NCBI RefSeq assembly: GCF_021190915.1
Contig: NZ_JAIOAP010000005.1
Span: 330,578-394,577 of the forward strand
Source: Cohnella silvisoli
GTDB lineage: Bacteria; Bacillota; Bacilli; Paenibacillales; Paenibacillaceae
Direction: 5' to 3'
DNA length: 64,000 nt
A model generated the notes under the pieces. It saw only the letters and a list, made by a program, of their open reading frames with translations, did no database searches and had not been told where the DNA came from. The position numbers and the translations under genes were made by a program. Positions 36,025 to 43,979 of this stretch are shown in pieces (the stretch's first letter is position 1; each line of letters opens with the position of its first letter).

Positions 36025-36798
36025 CTACGAAGAAACTTTATTTGCCTCTATTGTAGCAGTTGGTGGTCGGTTTTCCCATCGGTGAAGCAAGACGGCCAAC
36101 TCCGCCCATGTTACTTTCCGATCCGGGTGGGGTACGGGATCCGGAAGCAATTGTTGCCCCTTAAGCCAGTTCATCTCCTCATTGCTGATGGATGACCAAT
36201 CGACGTTCCCGTTAATCCTTTCCCTCGCGATTCCTGAACGAGAATAGTCCCCTTCATTCGGCTGTTCCATAGTTACCTCCCCTTCCCCTCTCCATTCGAT
36301 CATATTGCGCCACATGGCCACGATATCTTGCCCGTAACGATTGCCTGCCACCGACCATTTGCCGTTCAAATCCTCCCAGCAAACAACCCTTCCTCTCCAT
36401 CCCGCCCGCTCTATCAGCGCGATTGACCGCTGTGCTATCTTCGCGTCTTGCGGCATGGCTCCATTAGCAGCAAAGGTATGCAAAATCTGCATTTGTTGCT
36501 CAACCGATCCTTCTTCAGACCATTGGTTCAGCGTAATCGGCGCCCAGGAAGGCCCCGAAATCTCAGCCGTCCAGCCCCTTGTCTCATACACCATCTGGCA
36601 ATAGGCCACATCCCCCCTTACCCCGTAACGCTCCCCTTGCCGTAAATACAATTCGGCAATTTCGGGCGCTTTCGGATTACGCCTCTTCACATAGGCGTTC
36701 ATTCGCTCCGCGGAACAGCATGCCGCACCTAATATGCTCAGCTTCCCCGTAGGCTCCAGCTCCGGATGCTTGCGAAATACAGAACCGATTCGATCCAT
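36025..36798 (-). CDS. Glucosaminidase-domain (GH73-like) protein with C-terminal unknown domain
   Basis: The protein has 257 residues and no signal peptide. Residues about 45-160 match the mannosyl-glycoprotein endo-beta-N-acetylglucosaminidase fold: YGVRGDVAYCQMVYETRGW holds the expected Glu, followed by WAPITLNQ. Typical members are secreted peptidoglycan hydrolases. This one may be prophage-derived or cytoplasmic. The C-terminal part ends with WAELAVLLHRWENR, like an S-layer or wall-associated helical motif. ATG 36798 has AAGGAG upstream. Confidence 0.65.
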   Translation of the reverse strand: MDRIGSVFRKHPELEPTGKLSILGAACCSAERMNAYVKRRNPKAPEIAELYLRQGERYGVRGDVAYCQMVYETRGWTAEISGPSWAPITLNQWSEEGSVEQQMQILHTFAANGAMPQDAKIAQRSIALIERAGWRGRVVCWEDLNGKWSVAGNRYGQDIVAMWRNMIEWRGEGEVTMEQPNEGDYSRSGIARERINGNVDWSSISNEEMNWLKGQQLLPDPVPHPDRKVTWAELAVLLHRWENRPPTATIEANKVSS

Positions 36799-36944
36799 CC
36801 ACACAACTCCTTCCGTACTGCATCGCAATTCACATAAGTTTGTCCTACTTGCTCTCTATACTCTATTCCGTTTTTCACTCGGTTTGACCTTATTTGCCAA
36901 CCTGATACAATTAAATTGACTTGTACCCACTGTAAAATAAAAAA

Positions 36945-36994
36945 TGTGTATAAATCTGTGGATAACAGGGTAGTTATCCACAGATTTATACACA
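36945..36994. repeat. Perfect 21-bp palindrome carrying two DnaA boxes
   Basis: The arms 36945-36965 and 36974-36994 are exact inverted repeats around an 8-base centre. Each arm contains TTATCCACA (minus and plus), the consensus DnaA box, in head-to-head orientation. There is no T-tract, so it is not an obvious terminator. It lies 46 bases before the tadA start, between divergent genes. Confidence 0.85.
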
Positions 36995-37040
36995 GCATGT
37001 TAACAACGAATACACGTTCGGTAGGTAAGGAGTAGAAAAT

Positions 37041-37502
37041 ATGATAATTACGGAAGACGAACGGTGGATGAAAGAAGCCATTCACCAGGCACGTCTAGCC
37101 GAATCCCTAGGCGAGGTTCCAATCGGTGCGGTTATCGTTCGCGATGGCTCCGTTATCGGCGCAGGTTATAACCTGCGGGAAAGGGATCGCGATCCGACGG
37201 CTCACGCCGAGATGATCGCCATTCGGCAAGCAAGCGAAAGCTTGCAAGCATGGCGGCTGATCGGGTGCACCTTGTACGTTACTTTGGAGCCTTGTCCAAT
37301 GTGCGCGGGCGCCATTCTGCAATCCCGTGTGGAACGCGTTGTCTATGGTGCATCCGATCCGAAAGCAGGCTGCGTAGGAACGCTAATGGACTTGCTGCAA
37401 GATTCCCGATTCAATCACGTGTCTCCTTGGACATCAGGAGTGCTTCACGAGGAATGCTCGGCTTTGTTGACCGACTTCTTCCGTCGATTGAGAAGCCGTT
37501 AA
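37041..37502 (+). CDS. tadA: tRNA-specific adenosine deaminase
   Basis: The protein has 153 residues. The zinc site is HAE (His55, Glu57) plus PCPMC (Cys85, Cys88) in TLEPCPMCAGAI, the standard cytidine-deaminase fold motif of TadA. It converts A34 to inosine in tRNA-Arg(ACG). AAGGAG precedes ATG 37041. The 3' end overlaps the opposing Spo0E-like gene by 69 bases. Confidence 0.95.
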   Translation: MIITEDERWMKEAIHQARLAESLGEVPIGAVIVRDGSVIGAGYNLRERDRDPTAHAEMIAIRQASESLQAWRLIGCTLYVTLEPCPMCAGAILQSRVERVVYGASDPKAGCVGTLMDLLQDSRFNHVSPWTSGVLHEECSALLTDFFRRLRSR

Positions 37503-37718
37503 TACCGATACCGAATCGTCATAAGAGCCGTCCATCTTCCGGTATTCCGCTTCTTCCTTGCGCAATCGTTGAAGCTGGATAATGAGCGAATCCGCTTCCT
37601 CACTGACCGCCACAATCTCGGGATCGGTCAGATTGCCCAGGTCGTTAGCCATCTCGCATAGACGACGTTGAAGCAACTGGAGGCGACGTATAAGCTGTGA
37701 AGTCTCCAAGTGAGTCAT
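37434..37718 (-). CDS. Spo0E-like aspartyl-phosphate phosphatase
   Basis: The protein has 94 residues. A helix-loop-helix has the Spo0E-type signature near VSEEADSLIIQLQRL, where the usual SQELDxLI reads SEEADSLI. Family members remove phosphate from Spo0A~P and delay sporulation. AAAGGAGCGG precedes ATG 37718. The last 69 bases run antisense to the end of tadA, so part of its unusual acidic tail (DDSVSVLTASQSTEEVGQ) may be a by-product of that overlap. Confidence 0.7.
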   Translation of the reverse strand: MTHLETSQLIRRLQLLQRRLCEMANDLGNLTDPEIVAVSEEADSLIIQLQRLRKEEAEYRKMDGSYDDSVSVLTASQSTEEVGQQSRAFLVKHS

Positions 37719-37939
37719 CTGACCGCTCCTTTCTAATAAATTTCGTCATGCTTTGCCATACAACGATAGGATAATCGAACTAATCTCATTATAGGACAAA
37801 ATTATCCATATTTTTGTAGAACCATGTCGAGAAGAATGCGGTTTAACAATTTATTTTCCGACAAAATTAGGTATTAAAGACTAATCCATTAGGCTTAATT
37901 ATCGATTATCCGCTATTTTCTTAAGGAGGAACTCAGGCC

Positions 37940-38629
37940 TTGGGCGTTCAGATCTTATTAGTCGAGGATGACGAAGCTCTTCATCGCGGTATCCAGTTCA
38001 CTCTACAGCAAGAAGGGTTTCAAGTATTCAGCGCTCATAGTCTGCAAGAAGCCCGAATGTTGCTTAAAGATCATGACATTCATCTTCTCTTGCTGGACGT
38101 ACAACTTCCAGACGGCAACGGATTCGACTTCTGCACTGAAATTCGACAATTTCGAGATATCCCCATTATTTTCTTAACGGCTAGTGACCAAGAATTCGAC
38201 ATTGTCCGAGGTTTGGACCTCGGAGGGGATGATTATATTACGAAGCCTTTCCGGCTGCGGGAATTTTTGTCGCGCGTTCATGCCGTACTCCGACGCCGCG
38301 CCCCCGTTAGCCGCGATGAGGACAAAAATTTGCTCACTGCGGGCAACTTGGTCCTGCATGTCGGAGAGATGCGTTTAGAAAAAGAAGGCCGCGAGGTTCT
38401 CCTGAGCATTACTGAATTCAGACTGCTCTCCTTGTTCATGACGCATCCGCGAATGGTGCTGTCTAAGGACCAGATTATTCAGCACGTATGGCCGGACGGT
38501 ACCGAGGTGTTGGACGATAATACGGTAGCGGTCAATGTGCGGAGATTAAGGGAGAAAATTGAGGACGACCCGCATAATCCGCAAACGCTCGTGACCATTA
38601 GAGGAGCCGGATACCGATGGAACGTATAG
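37940..38629 (+). CDS. OmpR-family response regulator
   Basis: The protein has 229 residues. The receiver has the acidic pair in LLVEDDEA, phosphoacceptor Asp in LLLDVQLPDGNG, and Lys in YITKPF. The C-terminal winged helix contains LSITEFRLLSLFMTHP and GAGYRWNV. TTG 37940 has AAGGAGG upstream. It overlaps the kinase gene by 13 bases and belongs to a regulator-kinase-ABC module. Confidence 0.93.
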   Translation: MGVQILLVEDDEALHRGIQFTLQQEGFQVFSAHSLQEARMLLKDHDIHLLLLDVQLPDGNGFDFCTEIRQFRDIPIIFLTASDQEFDIVRGLDLGGDDYITKPFRLREFLSRVHAVLRRRAPVSRDEDKNLLTAGNLVLHVGEMRLEKEGREVLLSITEFRLLSLFMTHPRMVLSKDQIIQHVWPDGTEVLDDNTVAVNVRRLREKIEDDPHNPQTLVTIRGAGYRWNV

Positions 38630-39927
38630 AAGGATCGCGACTGAGTTTAGCAAGAATGCGCCAGAACCCTTCCGTACGGCGGCTTTGCCTGATCCTAGCC
38701 GCTTTAATCGTATTGGCAATCGTGTTCATCGGTTTATATACGCATTATTCCACGGAAAAGTTGAAGAAGGACTGGCTCAACAGGGAAGCGGCCATCATCG
38801 GCAACCTGTCCGCAGAGCGGCCGGAGCTGGCCGCCAGCTGGCTTAATGAACTAGCGCAGACCAATAAGCCTTCTCCAGAAGCCGTAGCCGAAGGCCGCAA
38901 GATTATGGAGAGTCACGGCATAACAGCAGAACTAGAGACGCGCTGGTTGCCCGTGATCGGAGAATACCGAATCCGTACCTGGTGGGTTTTACTCATTGGC
39001 GTCATCGCGTTCATTACCCTTGCCGCCTTGTTGTTACTTAGGGAATCACGCCGGCAGTTAGGGGAAATTCGGAGCTTGGCCGTATCTCTTGAAGACACCG
39101 TTAAGCATAACAAGCCGATGGCTTTCCGCAGTTATGAGGAAGGAGAACTCGGTTTGTTAGCCAACGGAGCTCAGGAGCTTACGATTCGCCTAAGGGAGAC
39201 CATCGAGCAACTGCACGAGGATAAAGCCTTTCTTAAAGATACCGTAGCGGATATTTCCCATCAGTTAAAAACTCCCCTAGCCTCCTTAATGATCTACGTC
39301 GATTTGCTCAGGGAAGGGCAGGTCGATGCCGAGCATGCGGCGGAGTTTCTGGAAACGTGCAGGCGCGAGCTCGATCGTATGGAATGGCTTACGCTTACGC
39401 TGCTTAAGCTGGCCCGTCTAGAAGCCGATGCGCTGGAGATGAACCTAAGTGAAGCGCCTATTGCGAATACCGTGCGGGAAGCCGTAAATTCCATTCGCCA
39501 CCTGGCGGAAAATAAACAAATCAAAGTTGTCATAGAGGAAGCGGATACGAGACTAATTGTTCCTCACGATTCCCGTTGGATGGCTGAGGCGCTCGTGAAT
39601 GTGCTCAAGAATGCCGTCGAACACAGCCCCCCGGGCAGCTCCGTATTCGTCGGTTGGGAAAACACTCCCGTATTCACTCGGCTCCACGTCAAAGATCAAG
39701 GCCGCGGAATAGAAGCGCGGCACTTGCCCCATATTTTCAAAAAATTTTATCGAACCTCTTCGGACAGCAATGGCGTCGGATTGGGATTGCCGCTGGTGAA
39801 ATCCATTGTCGAGAAACACGGCGGCATCGTTTCCGCTGCAGGCAACCCTTCGGGAGGTACGACCTTTATCCTGACGCTACTCCATCATCCTTTCCCGCCT
39901 GCATCATCGAAGCTTACAAAACTGTAA
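38617..39927 (+). CDS. Sensor histidine kinase of the ABC module
   Basis: The protein has 436 residues. TM1 (about 20-42) and TM2 (about 118-142) flank an extracytoplasmic domain of about 75 residues. A HAMP-like linker follows, then HisKA DISHQLKTPLASL with the phosphorylated His, HATPase N box NVLKNAVEHS and G boxes DQGRGIE and GVGLGLPLV. Unlike the BceS intramembrane sensors it has a real external domain, so it may sense a ligand directly. Confidence 0.92.
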   Translation: MERIEGSRLSLARMRQNPSVRRLCLILAALIVLAIVFIGLYTHYSTEKLKKDWLNREAAIIGNLSAERPELAASWLNELAQTNKPSPEAVAEGRKIMESHGITAELETRWLPVIGEYRIRTWWVLLIGVIAFITLAALLLLRESRRQLGEIRSLAVSLEDTVKHNKPMAFRSYEEGELGLLANGAQELTIRLRETIEQLHEDKAFLKDTVADISHQLKTPLASLMIYVDLLREGQVDAEHAAEFLETCRRELDRMEWLTLTLLKLARLEADALEMNLSEAPIANTVREAVNSIRHLAENKQIKVVIEEADTRLIVPHDSRWMAEALVNVLKNAVEHSPPGSSVFVGWENTPVFTRLHVKDQGRGIEARHLPHIFKKFYRTSSDSNGVGLGLPLVKSIVEKHGGIVSAAGNPSGGTTFILTLLHHPFPPASSKLTKL

Positions 39928-40021
39928 GCAGCTAACCCGCTATCCTGTAAGGTTGCCGCGCTATACTGGGTTCGTAGCAGCAGAGATTGCGCGAATCCAA
40001 TAACCGGAGGATGAATGACAC

Positions 40022-40714
40022 GTGAACGTAATTAATGTAGACGGTTTAAGCAAATCTTATGGCAAAGGGTCGACGCAGGTTAACGCGCTTCATGACGTAT
40101 CCTTCTCGATCAAACAAGGAGAGTTCGTCGCGGTCGTCGGTGCGAGCGGTTCGGGGAAAAGCACCCTGCTCCATATGTTGGGCGGTCTCGATAAACCAAG
40201 CAGCGGTTATGTCCATATCGACGGAGAAAATCTGTACGCGCTTATGGAGAAACAGAGAGCGGTATTCCGTCGCCGGAAAATCGGGTTTATTTTTCAGTCG
40301 TATAACCTCATTCCCGTCCTGAACGTGGAAGAAAATATTCAGTTGCCGTTATTGTTAGATCGCCGCCAACCGGATCAAGCTTATATTAACGACCTCATCC
40401 ATACGCTTGGATTGCACGAGCGCCGAAAGCACCTGCCCTCCGAGCTGTCGGGCGGACAACAGCAGAGGGTTGCGATCGGACGGGCGCTAGCCTATCGTCC
40501 TGCGATCGTTCTAGCCGATGAGCCGACGGGAAACTTGGACAGCGCGAACGGTCGGGAAGTGTTAGAGCTCTTGAAGCTGGCGGTGCGACAATACCATCAG
40601 ACGGTTATCGTTATTTCCCATGATATGAATGTCGCCGCGGAAGCCGATCGTGTATTGAATATGCAGGATGGCAAGCTTATCAATGATACGAGCAGCGGCG
40701 GGAGGGGCATATGA
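40022..40714 (+). CDS. ABC transporter ATPase (LolD/MacB/BceA type)
   Basis: The protein has 230 residues. Walker A GASGSGKST, Q-loop FIFQSYNLIPVL, signature LSGGQQQR, Walker B VLADEPTGNLD and H-loop VISHD are all present. FQSYNL after a long linker is typical of FtsX-partner ATPases. GTG 40022 is used. It lies 94 bases after the kinase stop and overlaps the permease by four bases. Confidence 0.94.
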   Translation: MNVINVDGLSKSYGKGSTQVNALHDVSFSIKQGEFVAVVGASGSGKSTLLHMLGGLDKPSSGYVHIDGENLYALMEKQRAVFRRRKIGFIFQSYNLIPVLNVEENIQLPLLLDRRQPDQAYINDLIHTLGLHERRKHLPSELSGGQQQRVAIGRALAYRPAIVLADEPTGNLDSANGREVLELLKLAVRQYHQTVIVISHDMNVAAEADRVLNMQDGKLINDTSSGGRGI

Positions 40715-43260
40715 AGAGCTATGGCGCAATGGCCGGACGATATCTAAAGCAGCAACGAAGAAGGTCCATCCTGACCATTGTCGGCATTATCCTCTCCGTT
40801 GCGCTCATAAGCGCTCTTGGAACAATGGGGCAAGCCTTAAAGGATAATATGATCCTTAACGCCAAATACGAGGATGGCTCTTTCCATATAGGCTTCAGTA
40901 AGTCGACCCCGGAATTGTACGAGACGCTTAAGAAACACATGCTTGTCGATCAATTAGGAATTTATCGTCCTGGCGAGTCCACATCGTTGCAAGGCAATTA
41001 TAAAGTCGAGCTTGGCAGCGTGGATGAAGGCGCTCTTAAGCTTCTTCCGGCTCATCTTCAGGAAGGACGGTTGCCCGCTTCGGCCGACGAACTCATCGTC
41101 GAACAATGGCTTCTAGATCTGCTTCCGGGCACGCCTAAGCTAAACGGATCAGCGGAATTAAACGGACCGGACGGGAAACCCCATGCCTATCGGATCGTAG
41201 GAATAATGAATAATCAGAAAATAACCCAACTAAAGGGTTCTTCTAAAGCCTATACGCTAATGGATCCTGCTCACCTGATTATCGATTCGAAAACCGCTCT
41301 ATTTCTTACGTTTAAGCCCGGCGTCGATATTAACCGGCAGTTGACTGATTTCAGCAAGCTTAGCAAAGATATGTTCACCAATACTAACCTGCTCGCACTC
41401 ATGGGCGAAAGCCGCGATACAGGCCTTAACAGGGCGCTTGCCATCATATTCGGCACATTAGTCGGCCTTGTCGTGCTTTCTACTGTAGCCGTTATCTACA
41501 ATGCCTTTCATATCGCCGTACTGGAGAGAATTAGGCAGTTCGGTCTGCTGCGTACTTTGGGAGCTTCCCCTCGACAAGTCCGCAACTTGGTCTTACGCGA
41601 AGCAACCGTTTTATCCGTCATTGGCGTTCCTCTCGGATTGCTGATCGGCTGGTCCGGTTTATGGCTCGTGTTATCGCTCATGGCCAAGGGCGGAATGAAA
41701 ATCATGATGATGGAAAAATTTCAGTTAACTTTCCATTGGTGGATTATAGGGGGCAGTTTCGTAATTGGATTCCTAGCGGTATACTTAGCGGCTTGGCTCC
41801 CAGCCCGCAAAGCCTCAAGCGTATCTCCCGTCGAAGCCGTGAAGGGCGCCGGCAGTATCGTGCGGGAATCCTATCGGCGCTTGCGAATTCCCTCTGTTCT
41901 CAGCCTGTTGGGAATCGAAGGACAGATGGCTTCTAACAATATACGCCGTAATCGCACCAAATTCCGGATCACGACTTTTTCTATTGTAATCAGTATTATG
42001 CTGTTTATCGTATTTCACTATTTTACCCAGCAAACCTTGAACTTGACGACAACTACGAACGAAGATGATCGTGTTGCTTTCCAACTCACTCGTAATTTCT
42101 TCTCCGATGATACGGGTAAGCCCCAACAAGCCAGCGATATTGTCTCCGACGATAAGATGAAGCAGCTTCGAGAGCTGCCGGGAGTCTATGGCGTCTATGG
42201 CAAATATCAGAGTATTGATCCGCAGGCTCTAGTGCCGGACAAACAATTCAAAAATGATTTCGCCAAGAAAACGGATGGTCAATTTGAGCAAGTCAAATGG
42301 AATGGGCAATCTAATAAAGTCGTTTACTCAAGGCTGATGCTTTACGATGAGGCAAGATTTCAAGAAGCTGCGAAATACGTGATATCGGGAACTGCGGATC
42401 CTAAGAAGTTATCCGCTGCCGATGGGGTACTTCTCATACAAACAGTTAAACCTCTTACCGTTGCAGGTAAAAAGGAGATTATGCCTTTAACTCGCTACAA
42501 AGTCGGAGATAAATTGACTCTGATGACCGACTATTCCAAGATGCCGACAGCCAAACAGGTTCGCGAAGTAACGGTAGCGGGAATCTTAACTCAATCCCCT
42601 TTTGACGCGGCCTATCAAGAAAATAGTTTAGTCATCATTGCGGCAAAGCCGACTTTCGCTAAGCTGCTAGAGGCAATTCCGAAGACTGATTATTTGAATT
42701 CATACGGTACGGCGCGGACTGGAATAGACGTAGCGCTGAAAGATGGGGCTGATTCCAACTTAATCAAGCAGAATCTGGAGGAAATTGCGCGCAGTACTCC
42801 GGGCAGCCGCCTGATCGACATTGCCGCGGAGCAGAAGGAAACGCGTAACTTTAATCTGCAGATGCAAATATTCGTATATAGCTTCTTGGTCATCATCGGA
42901 GTGATCGGCAGCCTGAATATTATTAACACTGTGCAGACTAATCTGTTGCTCCGGCGCCGTGAAATCGGCCTGCTGCAGGCCGTAGGCATGACAATGGGTC
43001 AAATTCGGCGAATGGCGTCGGCGGAAGGCGTCTGGTTCGGGGTCATCGGAAGTATCTGGGGTATTCTGCTCGGGGCAGGCTTCAGCTATTTCCTCTACGT
43101 ACAGCTGTCCGGTGTACAAGGCATGCCTTTCGAGTTCCCTTGGAGTGCATCACTAATCGCTGGCGGTGCCGCGCTTCTCGTGGGTTTGATCTCCGTGCAA
43201 GGCCCTCTGCGGCGAATGGAGAAGGCGAACCTGATCGAAGAATTGCGCGAGGAAGCTTAA
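40711..43260 (+). CDS. FtsX/MacB-type ABC permease with two large external domains
   Basis: The protein has 849 residues. TM1 (about 19-42) is followed by an external domain (about 45-235), a trio of helices with PARKASSVSPVEAVKG at the end, a fifth helix (about 425-445), a second external domain (about 448-710) and a last trio with RRREIGLLQAVGMTMGQIRRM. This is two FtsX modules in one chain. It differs from BceB, which has ten helices and one external loop. The substrate is unknown; antimicrobial peptide, lipid or lipoprotein handling is plausible, given the adjacent two-component system. Confidence 0.9.
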   Translation: MKSYGAMAGRYLKQQRRRSILTIVGIILSVALISALGTMGQALKDNMILNAKYEDGSFHIGFSKSTPELYETLKKHMLVDQLGIYRPGESTSLQGNYKVELGSVDEGALKLLPAHLQEGRLPASADELIVEQWLLDLLPGTPKLNGSAELNGPDGKPHAYRIVGIMNNQKITQLKGSSKAYTLMDPAHLIIDSKTALFLTFKPGVDINRQLTDFSKLSKDMFTNTNLLALMGESRDTGLNRALAIIFGTLVGLVVLSTVAVIYNAFHIAVLERIRQFGLLRTLGASPRQVRNLVLREATVLSVIGVPLGLLIGWSGLWLVLSLMAKGGMKIMMMEKFQLTFHWWIIGGSFVIGFLAVYLAAWLPARKASSVSPVEAVKGAGSIVRESYRRLRIPSVLSLLGIEGQMASNNIRRNRTKFRITTFSIVISIMLFIVFHYFTQQTLNLTTTTNEDDRVAFQLTRNFFSDDTGKPQQASDIVSDDKMKQLRELPGVYGVYGKYQSIDPQALVPDKQFKNDFAKKTDGQFEQVKWNGQSNKVVYSRLMLYDEARFQEAAKYVISGTADPKKLSAADGVLLIQTVKPLTVAGKKEIMPLTRYKVGDKLTLMTDYSKMPTAKQVREVTVAGILTQSPFDAAYQENSLVIIAAKPTFAKLLEAIPKTDYLNSYGTARTGIDVALKDGADSNLIKQNLEEIARSTPGSRLIDIAAEQKETRNFNLQMQIFVYSFLVIIGVIGSLNIINTVQTNLLLRRREIGLLQAVGMTMGQIRRMASAEGVWFGVIGSIWGILLGAGFSYFLYVQLSGVQGMPFEFPWSASLIAGGAALLVGLISVQGPLRRMEKANLIEELREEA

Positions 43261-43269
43261 ATTTCATTA

Positions 43270-43318
43270 AAAAGGGTGGTCTTAAGAGCTGATATTGGCT
43301 TCCTAAGATCACCCTTTA
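43270..43318 (+). terminator. Terminator after the ABC module
   Basis: AAAGGGTGgTCTTA and TAAGATCACCCTTT pair around a 20-base loop. The T-tract is short. Confidence 0.65.
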
Positions 43319-43441
43319 TGCTTCCTGCTCCTTCTCTAGGTCCGCCTTATTCTGCCGGGAAAATTTGTTTTGATGTTCCCATAAAGTTTGTCGTGTTACT
43401 ATGTCCTCGGCAGAGGTTTGTGTTATAATGATAACCATTGT

Positions 43442-43517
43442 GGCTCCGTAGCTCAGCGGATAGAGCGACGGTTTCCTAAACCGCAGGTCGGAGGTTCAAG
43501 TCCTCTCGGGGCCGCCA
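43442..43517 (+). tRNA. tRNA-Arg(CCT)
   Basis: A 76-base cloverleaf with acceptor GGCTCCG/CGGGGCC, D arm GCTCAGCGGATAGAGC, anticodon loop TTCCTAA (anticodon CCT), T arm with GTTCAAGTC, and encoded CCA. One mismatch sits at the top of the anticodon stem. Confidence 0.95.
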
Positions 43518-43533
43518 CTTATAAAAGTTCGAA

Positions 43534-43562
43534 GAACCGTGCTGTTGTGCGGTTCTTTTTTT
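43534..43562 (+). terminator. Terminator of tRNA-Arg
   Basis: GAACCG and CGGTTC pair around GTGCTGTTGTG-like sequence and are followed by seven T. Similar hairpins recur at 43853 and 48719. Confidence 0.9.
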
Positions 43563-43624
43563 GTTGTGGAATTGTTGGGATTAGGTGCTTGTGGGTAAGG
43601 TTGTCCTTCGGCTGTCATTAGAAC

Positions 43625-43674
43625 AACAACAGGACAACAACAGGACAACAACAGGACAACAACAGGACAACAAC
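43625..43674. repeat. Short tandem repeat, 11-bp unit
   Basis: AACAACAGGAC occurs four times exactly, with a partial fifth copy. It lies between the tRNA-Arg terminator and the decayed tRNA copy. It has no open coding role that I can support. Confidence 0.9.
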
Positions 43675-43762
43675 GATTGGGCTAGAACCGCCCTGCGGGT
43701 TGGAGAGGGCGAACGCACCTCTTTAGGTCTCATTCAACTTTCGGTATCATCTTCACTATTGC

Positions 43763-43837
43763 GGCCCCGTAGCTCAACGAACAGAGCAACCCTCTCCTAA
43801 AGGGTAGATATCCGTTCGATTCTGGTCGGGTCCGCCA
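43763..43837 (+). tRNA. Decayed second tRNA-Arg(CCT)-like gene (probable pseudo-tRNA)
   Basis: The 75-base copy keeps a perfect anticodon stem around CTCCTAA (anticodon CCT) and an encoded CCA. It loses the invariant GG of the D loop (reads GCTCAACGAACAGAGC), has a mismatch in the acceptor (GGCCCCG/CGGGTCC) and a weak T stem. It is probably a pseudo-tRNA derived from the copy at 43442. Confidence 0.7.
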
Positions 43838-43852
43838 TTTTTCAAATATTTC

Positions 43853-43881
43853 AGACCCGCGTAGCTGCGCGGTTCTTTTTT
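43853..43881 (+). terminator. Terminator after the pseudo-tRNA
   Basis: A CCGCG/CGCGG stem is followed by TTCTTTTTT. It resembles the hairpin after the intact tRNA-Arg. Confidence 0.75.
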
Positions 43882-43979
43882 CAGTTATTCAAAAATGACT
43901 AATGGTTCTTTTTTCCTATGCCGATATAATCAATTATGAAAGAATTTTGTCGAATCACCAACCTAAGGAGAGTGTTTAC

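Noticed and set aside
43388..43621. An ORF running through tRNA-Arg
   Set aside because: The sequence is a tRNA gene and its terminator.
43625..43674. A CRISPR array
   Set aside because: The repeats are 11 bases, directly abutting, without spacers and with no cas genes nearby.
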